Source of the DNA: Saccharina japonica
Lineage: Eukaryota; Sar; Phaeophyceae; Laminariales; Laminariaceae
DNA length: 64,000 nt
Assembly (NCBI GenBank): GCA_008828725.1
Contig: MEHQ01000140.1
Location: forward strand, 332,079-396,078
Direction of reading: 5' to 3'
This document shows positions 53,206 to 64,000 of this stretch, in pieces. Position 1 is the stretch's first letter. Each line of letters begins with the position of its first letter. Position numbers and translations under genes: made by a program. The notes below the pieces were generated by a model. The model did no database searches and was not told the origin of the DNA. It saw only the letters and a program-made list of their open reading frames with translations.

Positions 53206-54364
53206 TATAAATATTTTTCATCACATGTTCATGTTTTCGTGTACCGGTACATGCTATCATACTACTGCTGCTGTATACCTGATACCGTGTTACATATAAT
53301 ACGTACGGGTGTGTTTTTGTATTTTTTTTGCGGTGAAAGCAGGAACATCCCCTCTGGGGTACATGAAGCCTGAGTTGCTGCTTTACCATGAAGATAGTAT
53401 ACGTATTCATATATAGCTGTCGCTATTAACGAACCGCGCAATCAGGATAATTGTAACTGTCGTCAACTTGTGTGCGTTTTATCATCGCCGTAATCTACTG
53501 CGGTACTGTAGTTGATGGTCTCAAGACAGCCTCCAGTAATTACGTCCGCGGTGGCTCGGTATGGAGATGTGGCGCAGAAGCAGCAGCAGCAACAGCAGCT
53601 AAAGTAAACCAATACAATGTAACTGCTGCAATTCTATTGTGGAACAGCACTACTCGATGACCAAGCAAGGGAGATTTTTTTCAGAACAAGCTTTCTCTCG
53701 TTACAACGGCAGCAGCACAGCAGCAGCGGCGGCGGCGGCGGTAGCGGTGGTGGTAGCGGCGTCGGCTGAAAACATCAGCACCATGAACAAGTGCCCCCCG
53801 TTTATTTTTTGGGAAACGCCTTTGGTATATGTGTTGAAAACCGTAACGGCGGACGCCTCAAGCACCTTGAAAGAGACCCTTTTTTTTTGGCGCCGTCAAA
53901 ATGATAAACTCACATTCGCTCGCAAATATGTACAGCAGTGACTGCTGCTACGTGTTATGTTACGCCAGGTTCGTGCGATAGCTTAAGCGATAGTTGCGCT
54001 GCTTACTGTATGTAGCCCAAGACCCTACGAGTATTAACCGGATGGTTTCCGTCCGTCACCCATCGAACGGAAAACAAGAAAGTAACTGCTCATCTGCTGC
54101 GTGTTGCTTGCTTGCCACTCGCTGTGGCGTTTGCTGTAAGCTGTAAGCCGCAAGCTGCAACACTTGTTGCGGCAACCGCTAATAGCCCATGTGGTGTCAT
54201 GCCATGTCGTGGAGTTTCTCTTCTTCCACGGAGCCACGTACTCAGTGTGACTTTTTTTTGTTTATCATTTTTTTTTAATTAAATGCGCAGGCCGGGCGGG
54301 CGGGGTGACTGCTCCCTCGCCTCGTCCCGCCGGTATGGATCCTAGAACCGTACAAAAACATAAA

Positions 54365-55792
54365 TACCATTTACGTTTACAATAATTGGGGTCGTTTATA
54401 TGAGTGGACCGTAAGACAGCTCTTCGTGACGAACGGCCCGATTTTCGATAGACAGCTCTTCGAAACAGCCCAGCTCTTCAACAACTGATGCGCAACGGCC
54501 CAGCTCTTCAACAACCGATGCCCTACTGACGTATGAAGCACGCTAAAAGCTAAGGACTTTCCAGAAGCTTCTATTGTTTCACGCGTCTGACCCGTTTGAC
54601 CCGGTCGTCTCCGCTTTGACCCGCCTGACACAAGTTGTCTCAGAGTGTCAAGCCCCCACACTTTACACACCGCACGAAATGCCTTTCGTCTCTATAGCCA
54701 CCCGTCTCCCACGCACGACATCATGATTAACACCACCACCACCGCCGCCGCTACCACGAAGAAATCTACCGGTACCGCTCGTGCTTCCGCCGGTTCGGCT
54801 CGGTCTTCGCCTTCGACGGGCTGACTCCGCCAGAAAGGCGACAAAGCCTCATCTACTGACGGCAAAGCAGTTGGTGGCGAATCCTCCCTCAGAGGAGGAC
54901 GACGTGCGTGGTCGATCCTCTCATCATTCGCGAACGCCGTGCGGAGCACCACCTCTCTTAAAAACTCCGCGCCAGCCTAGGATAAGGGTGGTCTTCGCGA
55001 CCTGCAAGGACTTGGCGGATCACGCACTAAAAGGAGTGCGTGATCCGCCTTTACTGCGTGATCCGCCAAGTCCTTGCAGGTCGCGAAGGCCACCCTTATC
55101 CCAGGCTGGCGCGGAGTTTTTTAAGAGGTGTTGCTCCGCACAGCGGTCGCAAGGAAATGACGGGAGGGTCGAGGACCACGCACGCCGTCCTACTCTGACG
55201 AAGGAGAAGAGAGCTTGGGCGGTGTCGAAAAGGGAGAGAGGCGGCGATTGCACGACCTTGACCGGCGGCAGCGGCAGCAGCTTCGCCACCAACTGCTTTG
55301 CCGTCAGTAGATGAGGCTTTGTCGCCTTTCTTGGAGCGGCGGGCCGAAGCCGAAGCCGAACTGGCGGAGCCAGCCCGTCGAAGGCGAAGACCGAGCCGAG
55401 CCGGCGGAAGCACGAGCGGTACCGGTAGATTTATTCGTGGTAGCGGCGGCGGTGGTGGTGTTGTTCATATGTCGTGCGTGGAGACGAGTGGCTATAGGAG
55501 ACGAAAGAGATGTCTTGTGGTGTGTGTGTGGAGTGTGGGGGCTTGACATTCTTTAGACAACTTGTGTCAGGCAGGTCAAAGCGAGACGACCGGGTCAAAC
55601 GGGTGAAACAAGAGAAGCTTCTGGAAAGTCCTTAGCTTTTCGCGTGCTTCATACGTCAGTAGGGCATTAGCTATTGGAGAGCTGGGTTGTTTCGAAGAGC
55701 TGTCTATCGAAAGTCGGGCCGTTCGTCACGAAGCTGTCTTACGGTCCACTCATAACGACCCCAGCTGTTATAAACTACTGGTAAATGGTATT
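54365..55792. mobile_element. Foldback element FB2, 1.4-kb palindrome with captured coding sequence
   Basis: Inverted arms of about 660-740 bp meet at 55031-55048. The outer ends are ATACCATTTAC and GTAAATGGTAT. Landmarks such as GAGTGGACCGTAAGACAGC, CTGACGTATGAAGCACGC and GACCTGCAAGGACTTGGC occur in both arms. The arms differ by several indels. Both contain, read inward, ATG...NTTT(T)AAATT-x-KSTGTARA and SAGSARSSPSTG, with different 3' frames. Confidence 0.87.
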
Positions 55793-56752
55793 TGTAGCTG
55801 TGACATGATATGTATATGTTATTGGCTATTTATGCACGCCGTAATAATACACTACAAACGGTGCGAGCATGGTTCGAGGGTACTGACGTGCTGGCAGACA
55901 GGGGTCTATCACGGAACATGGAACACGCCGAACGATCACCTTTCGGGGTTAGGAGCAAGCCCTGCCTGCCTGCCTACCTGCCTGCCTGCCTGCATGTCTG
56001 CAAGGATGATTGCGTTCCACGCCTCGCGTGTTTGCGATTTTTTCTTCCCGTACCCAGGTTCCAGTTCCCGACGTTCATTGTTGAACTGCCACCTGGTTGT
56101 TGGTCTACTGCTGTTTGTTCGAACATACGTATGCATACAGCAGCAGTACCGGCAGAATGGTACTACTGCTGTAGGTTGGTTTCCTGTTCCGATTCGGTCG
56201 GAACGCTGCAAAGCTCTGTCTGTGAGAGCACCCCGAGGAACACTCGGTGTTTCGAAAGCCCCAATGCCTACGTACGCAATGACAATTGCAAACGTCAGAA
56301 GAGCAGAGCACCGACCGCGTGTGTGTATATAGGCGATACCACCAGCAGCGAACCCTTCCGGATCGCAGGCCGCCACCAAAGCCTGTCCCACTGGAGTATT
56401 CGTAGTACCGATGTAGAATACGGCAGCAGTACTAATGCTAACAGCACGCCAGTCAATGTAAAATACACCAAGTACCAGGTACGACGGATGTATTGGTAGT
56501 ATACAGCAGTCTCAGTACGACGATACATGTACATGTACTGCTGTAGTACCACGTACTGAGTAAAGCCTGCTGTGGGTGATGGATGCTATGGTTGCTCTCG
56601 ACAAAGTCGCGAGTGCTCTAAAGCACTGACTGCCAGCCAGGCTGTCAAGGTACAAAATGGTTGTCGAGAGCTTTCTTCTAACGCTCGAAAGAGTCTGCAG
56701 CAGCAGCAGAATATGTATGCATAAAGGTGTACGTATAATATAGGGCATTTGA

Positions 56753-56800
56753 CAAAAAGGGGGACACCCCTCATATATCGTAACAAAAGGGGGGACACCA
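56753..56800 (+). repeat. AAAAAGGGGGAC motif, two copies
   Basis: GACAAAAAGGGGGACACC and AACAAAAGGGGGGACACC lie 35 bp apart. They belong to the cluster continued at 57285-57635. Confidence 0.7.
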
Positions 56801-57284
56801 CCAAGCACCGGCGGCGGGGTTATCGTTAAAGAGGCGGTCGTCAACACCAATTCAACGGCCCAGCGCATTAACGGTATACTCATAGTCATATATTAACCAT
56901 CACTCTGACCGAACAGCTCAACAGCTCATTTCCTGGTACAATAAGAATCTCCTCTCCTTTACGCCATGGTACGTACCTGATATACGCGGATACGTATACG
57001 GCGGTACCGGCACGACTACATATATACGTACAGCAGCCAGCAGTAGTACCAGAGGAGTACTATTAATACTATCATTTGTTACGTATATATTTACGTATAC
57101 TCGTTTATATATATGTTGGTGATTTTTGAGGACAACAGGGCACAGGGCGCCAACCAATGTATGCTGATCTGCTGGCCACGTTTGCCTAGGCGTGGGCCGT
57201 TGGTCTTTTCGACGTTAGACGTCGTCTGTTGGGCGTGCCACAACAACCAGAACATGGAGTGGTCACTTACCTTAGGTCTTTTTG

Positions 57285-57635
57285 ACACAGAAAGGGGGAT
57301 ACCTCTCTGCATATTTACAAAAAGGGGGACGTTACGTACGAAAAAAGGGGGACTTTCCCAAACTAAGTAGATGAAAAGGGGGATACCCTCGCGCAGGCAT
57401 ATCAAAAAGGGGGATATGCTCACACCCCCCTTTTGATCGTTCCCGTTCACCCGTTAAACATATGAAAAAATAAAAAAAAAACGCTGGGGATGGTAGGGAG
57501 GGGCCATGTGAGTGTGGCAAACGCATCAGTTTTTATTTTCGAGTCGATTTGACAGAGTACATGGGCTTACCCGGCGGCGAAAACCGATGTCCCCCTTTTT
57601 GTATCGATACAGGGGGGTGTACCCCTTTTTGTAAA
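57285..57635 (+). repeat. AAAAAGGGGGA motif cluster
   Basis: Five direct and three inverted copies of a 10-13 bp AAAAAGGGGGAT/C motif are separated by unrelated spacers of 20-35 bp, plus a larger gap at 57430-57590. Confidence 0.8.
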
Positions 57636-57854
57636 ATCCCCTATAATATATACCTGGTATATATGTACGTACAGTTGGGCTTACTGTAGTTGCACTACAA
57701 TACGTATCATATACCTCTTATGTACGTACGTCAGGTTGGTCTTAGTTCCACTCTTAATCCTTTGACACAGGTAAATCGGCTTAAAAGCGACAAGGATGGT
57801 CGTCTCAACCTTACTACTATTATTAGAAAGAGCGTCCAATGAAGTCACAGCTCA

Positions 57855-58110
57855 GACAGATCATGATCTACTGATGTAGACGATCTAGTTCCGCACACTT
57901 GCCGCTGTGACAAGGCTGTGCAGGATCTACAAAGTCCAGACCCAACCCAAAAAACATGCGATATTGGCATCATGCAGATTCTACGGATCCCACCACCCGG
58001 CAACATGAGCTAGATCGTACAGATCATACAGATCAGGAATCTACCTGCCCTGAAAGATCTAGATCATCAGGTCAGGTCGAAATCGATTATCTGTCTGTAG
58101 ATGATCATGC
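57855..58110. repeat. AGATCATACAGATCA array, second locus
   Basis: GATCGTACAGATCATACAG, CCTGAAAGATCTAGATCATC and TCTGTCTGTAGATGATCATG match parts of the array at 12195-12430. Confidence 0.7.
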
Positions 58111-59144
58111 TGTACGAGGTGTGCACTACTAAATAGTGCAAGTTACCACCATGCTGGGAGCGTGTCGTGCAGCTACTTACGTCGCCACACTTGGCACAGA
58201 TCCTCTCGTATAAGCTACCACCGTATTATATAATAGAGCAGTCCGAGTCGCTTCGCGTGGCCGATGCTCTGCTGTATTCGTCACTTTTTTTTCGAAACTT
58301 TTTTCCCTGTAAGGCATGCGCCTTGAAGCCCCAAAGGGGTTTTTGTATAAGCCGTAAGCCCCGCCGCGCCGCGCCGACCCTCGTTCGTGACGACTTTCCC
58401 GGCATTGCTCCACTGTTCTTGAAATGTTTTACTTTTAAGTACGTACTACGGTAATTTGTAGCTCGTACTCGTAGTCTAAAGTTGTGCCATACGTACGAGT
58501 CATGTGTTTAAAAAGGCTCGGTGCAATGCCTGATTCGTTCGGTACCGCTTTGCACCACGCAGGAGTGCAATATGCAGCAACCCAGCCTTGTTCATAACGT
58601 CACTACGCTCGTATTAATGTACAGCAGTCTGGTATGATTTACCTACAGTAGTATATATTTACGTTATATCGTATACGATACATACCCTTTCTTCTGTCTT
58701 GGGGTCTTGAGTCGTGTGTTTTTGAATCGCACGGCGGATGAGTATTTTTTGCTTATCGTATAGTTTGATTGTTTTTGTTTTGTTTTTTTGTTTTTTTTCC
58801 GCGCGGCAAGATATGGCATGGGCATGGCATATGTGGCATGGCATGTGGTATGGCATGGCATGTGGCATGCGACTCGAGGGCAAACGGGGGAGGGGGGAGG
58901 GGCAGCGGAACGTGAAGCTTGAGCTTTTGCAACGGGCGTTGTACTTGTTTACGTGCTACATAAGTACCTGTGGGGTACTTTTTTTTTCTCTGATTGTGTA
59001 CCACTGCTTGGACTGGACGGAAATGTAAGGATCGCTTGGTTTCATATTTTATACCCCAACGGTCCTTACATTTCCGCCCATAGTGGGTATCATATACCAC
59101 TTTTTTTTTCTTCTTTTTTTTGTTTTTTTTGTTTTTTGTCCATC

Positions 59145-59235
59145 CCATTTATTATCTTCGCCCTTCCTTTCTCTCTCCTCCCTAGTCGTAACTCAGATCC
59201 GGGGTCACAAAGTAGGCTCCTCTCCCTCCTCCCCC
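59145..59235 (+). repeat. Dispersed repeat shared with 46425-46515
   Basis: It shares CCATTTATTATCTTCGCCC, CTCCCTAGTCGTAACTCAG and GGGGTCACAAAGTAGGCTCC with the other copy. Confidence 0.75.
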
Positions 59236-59390
59236 ACTACGGTTCTTGCCTTGCATTTTTATCGCGAGAAGACTTCAGCCTTTCCTTCCCTCGTCGACTC
59301 GCATCGAATTGTGCCTACCCACGCTACTATTAATTGGCGCTCTCAGCAGTTGATTCCGTTTTTTATTTATTTTTGCAAATAAACTCAAAA

Positions 59391-59468
59391 GTCCGACCCA
59401 CGTGAGATTCGAACTCCAGACATCAACGTTCAGAAGCGTTCGAGGTTTACCTCTAGACCATCGGGGCG
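59391..59468 (-). tRNA. tRNA-like sequence, probably a pseudogene or SINE head
   Basis: Read on the minus strand it has an A box (TGGTCTAGAGG), an anticodon-arm-like hairpin (AACG...CGTT around CTTCTGAA) and a B box (AGTTCGAATCT). A TTTT Pol III stop follows directly. The T-stem pairs only 3 of 5 and the acceptor stem pairs poorly, so a working tRNA is unlikely. A Gln-like CUG anticodon is the closest reading of the loop. Confidence 0.45.
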
Positions 59469-59474
59469 ACAGTA

Positions 59475-59556
59475 CTCCACTCTGTCCCGAAATTAAAGCA
59501 ACTTTTTATACATTAAAATTCAATTAAAACGGTGCTTATGTTTCGGGACAGCGTGG
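59475..59556. mobile_element. 82-bp Stowaway-like MITE, second copy
   Basis: CTCCACTCTGTCCCGAAAT on the left and its near-inverse TTTCGGGACAGCGTGG on the right are flanked by TA on both sides (59473-59474, 59557-59558). It is homologous to 44355-44432. Confidence 0.8.
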
Positions 59557-59654
59557 TATCTGGTATATATACACCTCCAGCAGTAGTATCACATGATATG
59601 ATATGATATGATATAGGTTGATCTGACATATAACAAAGTAGGATTGTGATTTTC

Positions 59655-59875
59655 TTGCCCGGCGGGGCGTTTTCGCGCCTCGCCCTCCCGGCCGAGCTCG
59701 CCGGCGACGGGTGCGGCCCGCGGGGGGCCGGCCGGGGAGCGCGCCCCCCGGGCCTCGCCCTCGGCCGCGGCCCGTGGCCCGCGCGGGGCGCTCGCGAAGC
59801 CGAAAAAATAGAGTCGGTTTCCCGGGGTACCCCGTCCCACTCGGCCGAGCCGAGCAGGGCGACGTGAAACCCGCT
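59655..59875. other. GC-rich island of about 220 bp
   Basis: Sequence of very high G+C (CCGGCCGGGGAGCGCGCC, CTCGGCCGCGGCCCG) sits abruptly in AT-rich DNA. All six frames are long here because AT-containing stops are rare. No domain is recognised. Confidence 0.6.
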
Positions 59876-62800
59876 TCTGCACAAAAGTTGCTACCAGTTA
59901 CAAAAAAACTTCCTACTCGTGGAAAACGCCCCGCCCTCGCCACAGTCTGCAGACTGCTGTGCCCTGTGAATAACGAACAATCATGATTATTTCAGCCTGC
60001 GTGTCGACTGTTCATGCCGAACTTTGTTGAAGAGAGCATATGCATCAAAATAGCACACACTCACGCCACGAAGAGAGCATCGATCGGACGACACATCGAG
60101 CATAGTCGAACGTTTGCTCATGCAACAGCAGAAGCGTGACAGCGTCGGGGCATATCTACCGTTGGGGAGCCGGGTGGACTGATGGGTGTATCATGACACG
60201 CCGCTGCATCGACGCGTCTGCATTGTTACGTACGCGTATCTCCCCGTAACACTCTGTCCGTACTTGCTGCTGTTGTTTTCGTACCAGGTACGTACATAGC
60301 TTGGATTTTTCGAAATAATGCAGGCACGTTCAACAAGTACGATGCATATCTCGTACTCTTCGTACGTTCCAGGCCGTGAATCTGCAACGAGAGGCAGCAG
60401 CAGCAGTACTCGTTGTTCTATGCTGCTGCTTGCTGCTGTGTGGTATCATAGGTTTACACAGGACACATGCCTGGCGTGCTGGTGCACCACAGATCTGTGT
60501 GCACGAAACGACCAACGCACGTATCTCTCAGCAGTCTTTCGTACGATGCTCGGATTTTCCAAGTACAACTCTGTTCGAAAATGTAAGAACCGGTCGTATT
60601 CATCTTACTGTAGTATCCAAACGTTTTTTTGCATTTGCTGCCAGAATGATATGGCCACATTGTGAAATTCGAGTCTCTCTTCTGACATGATACCGGGTTT
60701 TCGTGGTATCTGATTCCTGTTATTGTTTTCTGTCAACTCTAACTTTTGGGTCAACGGCGAGTGCAGTCGTATGGTGGTGACGGGGGGAGGTGTAGATGCT
60801 GCTGGCCCACCACGTGCCTGCCTCGAAACGAGCGATTTCCCCGCAAGCTTTTTTTGTTGTGTACCAATATTATCGTCGGAACGTTTCGTTTTTCTGTTAG
60901 TATGTTGAAACGTTTGTAACAACAGCAGTAGTTCCGGACATATTGGTAAGTGTACCAGGTACCAGGTTTAGCTGGTGCCGGGTATAGCTGGTGCGTATCA
61001 TACATCCTCCACGTCAGATACAACAACAGCAGGGGAAGTGTGGTGCTCTTAGTGTCGTCGTACTACAGTGATTCTGCTTCTTGCTCTGCCGCAGTGCAGC
61101 AGTATGGTGTTATGGGTGGGCCATCGTGATGCTGCTGCACCAATTTTGTGCGAAATGGACGATCTCGCCGCGAAACTGACCACTTCGTTCGGAAATGTAG
61201 GAATCATTTGGTATTTATGTCAATATCAAAACGGTCGTAACATTGCCGGACATTTTGTTTTGTACAACATGAAACGGGTCCACTGTCATACCAGGTACTG
61301 TATTAATAGTACGAACGTACACCCTCGATCACAATATTATATCATACGTAACAGGTACGATACAACAACAGCACAGCGGCAGCGGCAGTAGGATCCTCGA
61401 AGTGGTATGCACGACTACAGAGAGTGTGGCTGTTTCCTCTTGCTGCTTGCTGCCGTAGTACTTCTGCACCGAACAGGCACTCGCGCGTGCACGCGTTGTG
61501 TCCCCCCAAGCCTCCCCCTGTCTTGCTGCAATAAAACATTTTGCGCCTTTCCCTTGGGGTATGGTTTTACGGCATATTTATTGGTTGTTCGATTTCTTCT
61601 CAGATTTTTGTCATCCCAGGCAACCAGAGTCAAAGCTGGATGTGGTTGGACAAGCACTAAAGCGACATCATGTACCACGTACGTGTACGAGTGGTATCAG
61701 CAAACGCACGTACGTGCGCACACGCTACGTATACACACTCTACAACAAAATTACGGCAGTGTTGCTGCTGCTTCGTGCTGCAAGTAGTGGGAGGACAAGT
61801 TGCGATTCCTGCTGTGTACTGTTGCTGTTACTATCGATTTGTGCGTGCACATATATATCGTATTTCAGGTATGTATTAATTTATATATGAAGTACGTACC
61901 CGAAGTACGTCTTTAGGCGGTGAGGAAGGTACGTACATTGCTGTACGTAAGCACGTGCGTACGCGCTTGCACGTACCAGGTACATTCACACCATACATGC
62001 TTACAACAACAAACAACAGCCGTACGAGTAGTAGAGTTGTACGAGTACGGCAGCTGCTACGCTGCACTGCTTTGCTGCTGTACGCTATATTCAGCGATAA
62101 TAGTGCGCTGCTGTTACTGCTGAACGTAAACTATACTTGTCGCAGTAGCAATTATTTATTGGTGCTGGCGCTTTCTGCAGGTACTATATAGTAGTGCTGC
62201 TTATGCTGCTGCTGGTTGCGCCACTGCTCGCTGCTACTACTGCTGTATACTGCTTGGTGTACATCATGTGATTGCGTCTTGCTGCCGTCTGCTATACGTA
62301 TACGAGAAGGATATATATGATGTTTGCTGTGGTACATAAAGTCATGCCCAACGCACGAAAAAAGTCCCGAAACGTGATAAACCATGTGACAATTTGGTCA
62401 ATTATGATATCTCTCACAGACCTTGAAAATAACAAGTTTTGACAAACTTAAGAAACGTTGACGTCGCGATTTGTGATTAAAGACTTCTTTATTTTTCATG
62501 TGGCATAACGCCAATTTGCTTACAAATTTAAACGCGCACGTTAGCTACAGCCGTTTTTTACGGTTTCCACCGGCTGACGATTGCTCGTTTTTCCGCTGTG
62601 GCACGCCAGCTTGCGTCACCCCGCGGGGAACACCCCACTCCCCGAAGGGGAGCCTTGTATGTATAGTTATGTTTGTGAAATTTTCGCACTTTTCGCAACT
62701 TTTCTCTTCGCACGAGCACTTTTCGGCAAAACGCTAAGTACCCCGACACGGGAGGCCCGGCCGGACACATTGGTCGAGGTTTGAGCTCGATCCGAGCACT

Positions 62801-64000
62801 GTAGCTCGCGTGGCGGGCGCTCAAAGTTTTTTTTCCCGCGGGAGTGGATAAGCCGATTTCCCTGGTTTCTCTGCGTGAGGCTTTTTTTTGTACGTACGTG
62901 CCAGTAAATAATACCGTAATGTCCTGTTGTTTGCCCTGCTTTCACGGGCTGATCATGAGCACACAGGAGAGCGCAGACATATCGGTATACCACAGACAGG
63001 TAGAAACAGAACATGCAGAGAGCACAACGTTACTACTCTGCATAAGCACCAGCAGCAGGTAACACCGTGCCTGGGTGATACACCCATCTGCGCTGTACTG
63101 CTGTGGCTAGCTGTGTTTATCGGAGCAAGCGGTCCGTAATCCACCATCTACCTTTCTGTTGTGCTGATATATGTGACTGACCCACTCTCACTTTGGCCTG
63201 AAATGTAATGGTCGCTTTGATCAAATAGGAGTACGTACCTCAACTGTTCATACGTACATATATTTTTTGTGTTTCTTTCCTGAAGCTCACTTCAGAAATC
63301 TACAAGACATCAGACAATATGCAGCAAACACAAACGAGGTCACAGCCCCGCCTAGAAGCACAAGCAGCAGACATTACTGTGGCGGGTCCGCCGTTTACTG
63401 CTGTGGCTATTAGTGGTTGCTTCATCGGAGGCTTGCATCCGTCATCAGCAATCGCCACCACACCTCTCTCTCTCTTCTGCGCTGCTGCCTGCTGCCTGCC
63501 TGTGCTTGCATGGTGTATGTGCGGCCTGTCGTGCATCTGGCGCAAGCCGCGACAAATAATACTGTACCGGTATTTGGGCAAATCATTTTTTGATGTTTAA
63601 TTATTTATTTTCAGGTGCGGGGGTGCAATCTGGGCAAAACAAAAAATAATTACTGTAGATCGCATTTCCAATTTTAGTATTTCGTACCAGAAATAGAGTT
63701 AATTAATTATTTTCGGACTTCGGGCACACGATATAACCCAGACCCCACATATAAACGACAAACAGCAAACACAAACCAAGTGGATTTCTTACGTAGTAGG
63801 CAGGTGTGGTCGAGAGTTTTAGCCCCTTCTTCGATGCATCCTTTTGTACTTCTTCTGCAAATACTATCCCACCACTACTGCTGTACGAGCACTGCTGTGT
63901 CCCATGTGTCACGTGTGCGTGCGTGTGCGGTGTGTGCTGTGTGTCATAGACCTTCCATACCTTGAGCGCCACAACAATAAACTATTGACAAATATGATAA

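Larger units (their letters stand above)
42251..64000. other. No gene supported; intron of the ankyrin-like gene or intergenic
   Basis: The right third of the window is AT-richer than the exons on the left and has no frame with a recognisable domain. It holds the mobile elements and repeats listed separately. A T run of about 18 follows the donor at 42250. Stretches 42300-43900, 50350-51240, 55800-56750 and 60000-64000 show only short CTG/CAG and GTAC-rich motifs. Confidence 0.6.

Noticed and set aside
59536..59943. Overlapping long frames on both strands in the GC island
   Set aside because: Lack of AT-rich stop codons explains them. Arg/Gly/Pro content and openness on both strands argue against coding.

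Overview
The window is eukaryotic nuclear DNA. The genes are split into GC-rich exons of 23-400 nt with GT-AG introns that run from a few hundred bases to more than 12 kb, and the non-coding DNA is packed with miniature transposons, foldback elements and simple repeats. A nucleus-encoded RecA whose N-terminus is a signal peptide followed by a Phe-containing ASAFAP-like motif (CSG-F-LPTP) points to an alga with a secondary red plastid, most simply a stramenopile. Long repeat-rich introns would suit a brown alga. The lineage is inference; the exon structure and protein motifs are read directly.

Region 1 (about 0.4-18.05 kb, + strand) is an SF1 helicase gene that I can assemble from 16 exons (1865-18049) into one frame of 934 residues. 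All helicase motifs are present in order, and the pattern is that of ZGRF1-type helicases (GVFGAGKS Walker A, DECSQ, QYRCHP, VDAFQGAEK, VALTRAR). A low-complexity exon at 435-586 may belong to its N-terminus, and the gene probably continues upstream of the window. A possible minus-strand exon of another gene lies at 38-187.

Region 2 (18.05-21.2 kb) is the repeat-bearing spacer between two convergent 3' ends.

Region 3 (21.2-40.5 kb, - strand) is an eight-exon recA gene for a probably plastid-targeted RecA of about 441 residues. Intron 1 alone is about 12.5 kb and is full of transposon debris (a 1.5-kb foldback element, tandem 400-bp repeats, palindrome arrays, MITEs). Exon 2 carries apparent homopolymer indels, and the exon 2/3 junction has no ordinary GT-AG solution.

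Region 4 (40.8-42.25 kb, + strand) is the first exon of an unnamed protein that ends in an ankyrin-like repeat. It is divergent from recA across about 300 bp. No second exon was found.

Region 5 (42.25-64 kb) has no gene I can support. It holds nested inverted-repeat elements, Stowaway-like MITEs, a 1.4-kb foldback element, a four-copy dispersed repeat and one tRNA-like sequence.

The two best-defined genes are both recombination/repair factors, but one is presumably nuclear and the other plastid-targeted, so their adjacency need not mean they work together. The most unusual signal is a family of short repeats that each end in a poly(G)/poly(C) run and often lie within a few bases of splice sites.
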